Of a DNA stretch of 7,000 bases, positions 5,861 through 7,000 are shown in pieces. The notes below the pieces were generated by a model, which saw only the letters and a list, made by a program, of their open reading frames with translations, searched no databases and was not told the origin of the DNA. Source of the DNA: an uncultured Collinsella sp. (lineage in GTDB: Bacteria > Actinomycetota > Coriobacteriia > Coriobacteriales > Coriobacteriaceae); assembly GCA_902494135.1 (NCBI GenBank), contig CABUSE010000068.1, positions 1 to 7,000 of the forward strand. Reading direction: 5' to 3'. Numbering within the stretch: the stretch's first letter is position 1; each line of letters starts with the position of its first letter. Both the position numbers and the translations under genes were made by a program.

Positions 5861-5864
5861 TGCA

Positions 5865-6704
5865 GTGATTGATTCGGAACAGCTTAAGCAACACATGGTC
5901 AAGGCCGTAGAGGAAATTCGCGCCACCAATCCGATGGCCGGCTCCATCACCAACACGGTGACGATCGACTTTGTCGCCAACGCACAGCTCGCCGTGGGCG
6001 GATCGGCCGCCATGGTCTATCTGCCCGACGAGGGCGAGGCACTCGTTGCCGGCGGCGGCGCCATCTATCTCAATATGGGCACGCTCTTCCCCATCTACGA
6101 GCAGACGATTCCCCGCGCGGCCAAGGCGGCACACGACGCCGGCAAGCCCTGGGTGCTCGATCCGGTGGGTCTGGGCATCGGTAGCCTGCGCACCCAGCTG
6201 GTAAACGAGCTCAAGCAGTACAAGCCCGCCATCGTGCGCGGCAACGCCTCCGAGATTATCGCGCTCGCCGGCCTGTGGGGCCTTGAGGGCGAGGCGGCTG
6301 ATCTGAGCCGCGTGCGCGGTGTCGATACCACCGACACGGTCGACGCCGCCCGCGATGCCGCCGTGGCGCTCGCTCGCTACACCGGCGGCGCTGTGGTGGT
6401 CTCGGGCGAAGTCGACCTGATCACCGACGGCACGACGGTGGCCAAGTCCCACGGCGGCAGCCCGCTCATGTCCAAGATCACCGGCTGCGGTTGTTCGCAG
6501 GGCGGCGTGCTGGCTGTGTACGCCTGCGCTGCCGATCCGTTTACGGCAGCCATCTGCGGCACCGCCGTCTACAACGTCGCCGGCACACGTGCCGCCGCTG
6601 TCGCCGATGCCCCGGCAAGCTTTAAGGTCGCCTTTATCGACGAGCTCTACCGCGCAACCGCCCTAGACATCGCCGACAACCGACTCGAGCTCGAGGAGGC
6701 ATAA
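5865..6704 (+). CDS. thiM: Hydroxyethylthiazole kinase
   Basis: ThiM phosphorylates 4-methyl-5-(2-hydroxyethyl)thiazole for thiamine salvage in the cytoplasm. The 279-residue protein matches the family length (about 270). It shows SITNTVTIDFVANAQLAVGGSAAM (residues 27-50, substrate-binding start), NMGTL near 70, PWVLDPVGLGIGSLR (95-109), IVRGNASEIIALAG (123-136) and VVVSGEVDLITDG (177-189). The nucleotide-binding/catalytic loop ITGCGCSQGG (205-214) has Cys210 at the usual catalytic cysteine; the usual GTGC is GCGC here, a threonine-to-cysteine change at residue 208. The start is GTG at 5865, set by AAGGAGG 8 nt upstream; the open frame continues upstream into the riboswitch, but that part is not coding. 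Expression is under the TPP riboswitch. The next gene starts 3 bp after the stop. Confidence 0.93.
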   Translation: MIDSEQLKQHMVKAVEEIRATNPMAGSITNTVTIDFVANAQLAVGGSAAMVYLPDEGEALVAGGGAIYLNMGTLFPIYEQTIPRAAKAAHDAGKPWVLDPVGLGIGSLRTQLVNELKQYKPAIVRGNASEIIALAGLWGLEGEAADLSRVRGVDTTDTVDAARDAAVALARYTGGAVVVSGEVDLITDGTTVAKSHGGSPLMSKITGCGCSQGGVLAVYACAADPFTAAICGTAVYNVAGTRAAAVADAPASFKVAFIDELYRATALDIADNRLELEEA

Positions 6705-6707
6705 GCC

Positions 6708-7000
6708 ATGTCCGAACCCGCAACCAACGCCGGCATGAACACGCTCGTCGCCGTGGCCATCGCCCCGTGCGGCACCGGCGATGAACTATCCGCCGAGGTC
6801 GCCGAGGTCGTGCGCGTCATTCGCGAGAGCGGCCTTCCCAACCGCACCACCTCGATGTTCACCGAGATCGAGGGCGACTGGGACGAGGTCATGCAGGTCG
6901 TGCGCGACGCAACCTTTGTGTTGGCGAGCAAGGGCATCCGCACCGAAGTCGTGCTCAAAGCCGATATTCGACCCGGATTTACCGACACCATGACCGGCAA
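6708..7000 (+). CDS. Thiamine-binding family protein (MTH1187/YkoF-like), 3' truncated by window
   Basis: The frame is open from ATG 6708 to the window end (97 full residues and two bases). After a short variable N-terminus it reads VAVAIAPCGTGDELSAEVAE, VIRESGLPNRTTSMFTEIEG, DWDEVMQVVRDATFVLASKG, and R-TEVVLKADIRPGF-DTMTGK. This matches the compact ferredoxin-like MTH1187/UPF0045 fold (about 100 residues), where the IAP-GTG, S-M-T-IEG-DWDEV and K-D-R motifs recur. Family members, and the related YkoF, bind thiamine or its pyrimidine part. The stop should lie within a few codons if it has normal length. A GAGGAGG ribosome binding site (6693-6699) sits inside the end of thiM, 8 nt before the start. 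Being in the TPP-regulated transcript supports a thiamine role; cytosolic carrier, sensor or partner of an HMP/thiamine ABC transporter encoded next are options. Confidence 0.85.
   Translation, partial: MSEPATNAGMNTLVAVAIAPCGTGDELSAEVAEVVRVIRESGLPNRTTSMFTEIEGDWDEVMQVVRDATFVLASKGIRTEVVLKADIRPGFTDTMTG

Noticed and set aside
5751..5864. Upstream ATG at 5751 as the thiM start
   Set aside because: It lies inside the TPP aptamer and the frame would run through the terminator hairpin; the GTG at 5865 has a near-perfect Shine-Dalgarno.
5823..6452. Minus-strand open frame of 209 codons opposite thiM
   Set aside because: It covers the thiM coding strand and the riboswitch terminator in antisense and has no recognisable protein features.

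Overview
The window is about 7 kb of high-GC, gene-dense bacterial chromosome. The protein sequences and GC-rich codon use look most like a Coriobacteriia actinomycete of the Collinsella type. That is an impression from sequence style and not a database match. No mobile element, CRISPR array, tRNA or rRNA is visible.

Layout. (1) Positions 1-280 hold the 3' end of an AzgA-type purine permease on the + strand and a strong intrinsic terminator. (2) Positions 351-1016 hold a small alpha/beta-hydrolase (esterase-like) gene on +. A very strong hairpin at 1012-1059, readable as a terminator on both strands, separates it from the convergent cluster. (3) Positions 1077-5641 hold four genes on the minus strand. 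In transcription order they are a Cof-type HAD phosphatase, a LysR-type regulator of the MtaR/CpsY kind, a short MetE-like (core methionine synthase) protein, and a UraA-type uracil permease. The HAD and LysR genes are 10 bp apart and the HAD stop codon overlaps the LysR ribosome binding site, so they are probably cotranscribed. (4) A divergent regulatory region at 5642-5864 carries the HAD promoter on minus and, on plus, a complete TPP riboswitch with an intrinsic terminator. (5) Positions 5865-7000 hold hydroxyethylthiazole kinase (thiM) and, 3 bp further on, the start of an MTH1187/YkoF-like thiamine-binding family gene cut off by the window end.

How the parts work together. There are two themes. 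The first is sulfur amino acid metabolism. The AT-rich gap between the LysR gene and the metE-like gene contains an 8-bp-arm dyad whose core, TATAG-N7-CTATA, has the outer arms of the streptococcal MtaR/MetR Met-box. I infer that the adjacent LysR protein regulates the metE-like gene, and perhaps itself, in response to methionine or homocysteine status. The second is thiamine salvage. The TPP riboswitch senses the end product and controls the thiazole kinase and the thiamine-binding protein, with possible additional masking of the thiM ribosome binding site. Two nucleobase permeases (purine and uracil) within 2.5 kb suggest a salvage-dependent lifestyle.

I see no clearly novel multi-gene system. 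The most informative signals are the regulatory ones: the Met-box-like dyad, the 14-bp palindrome in the metE leader and the layered TPP switch.
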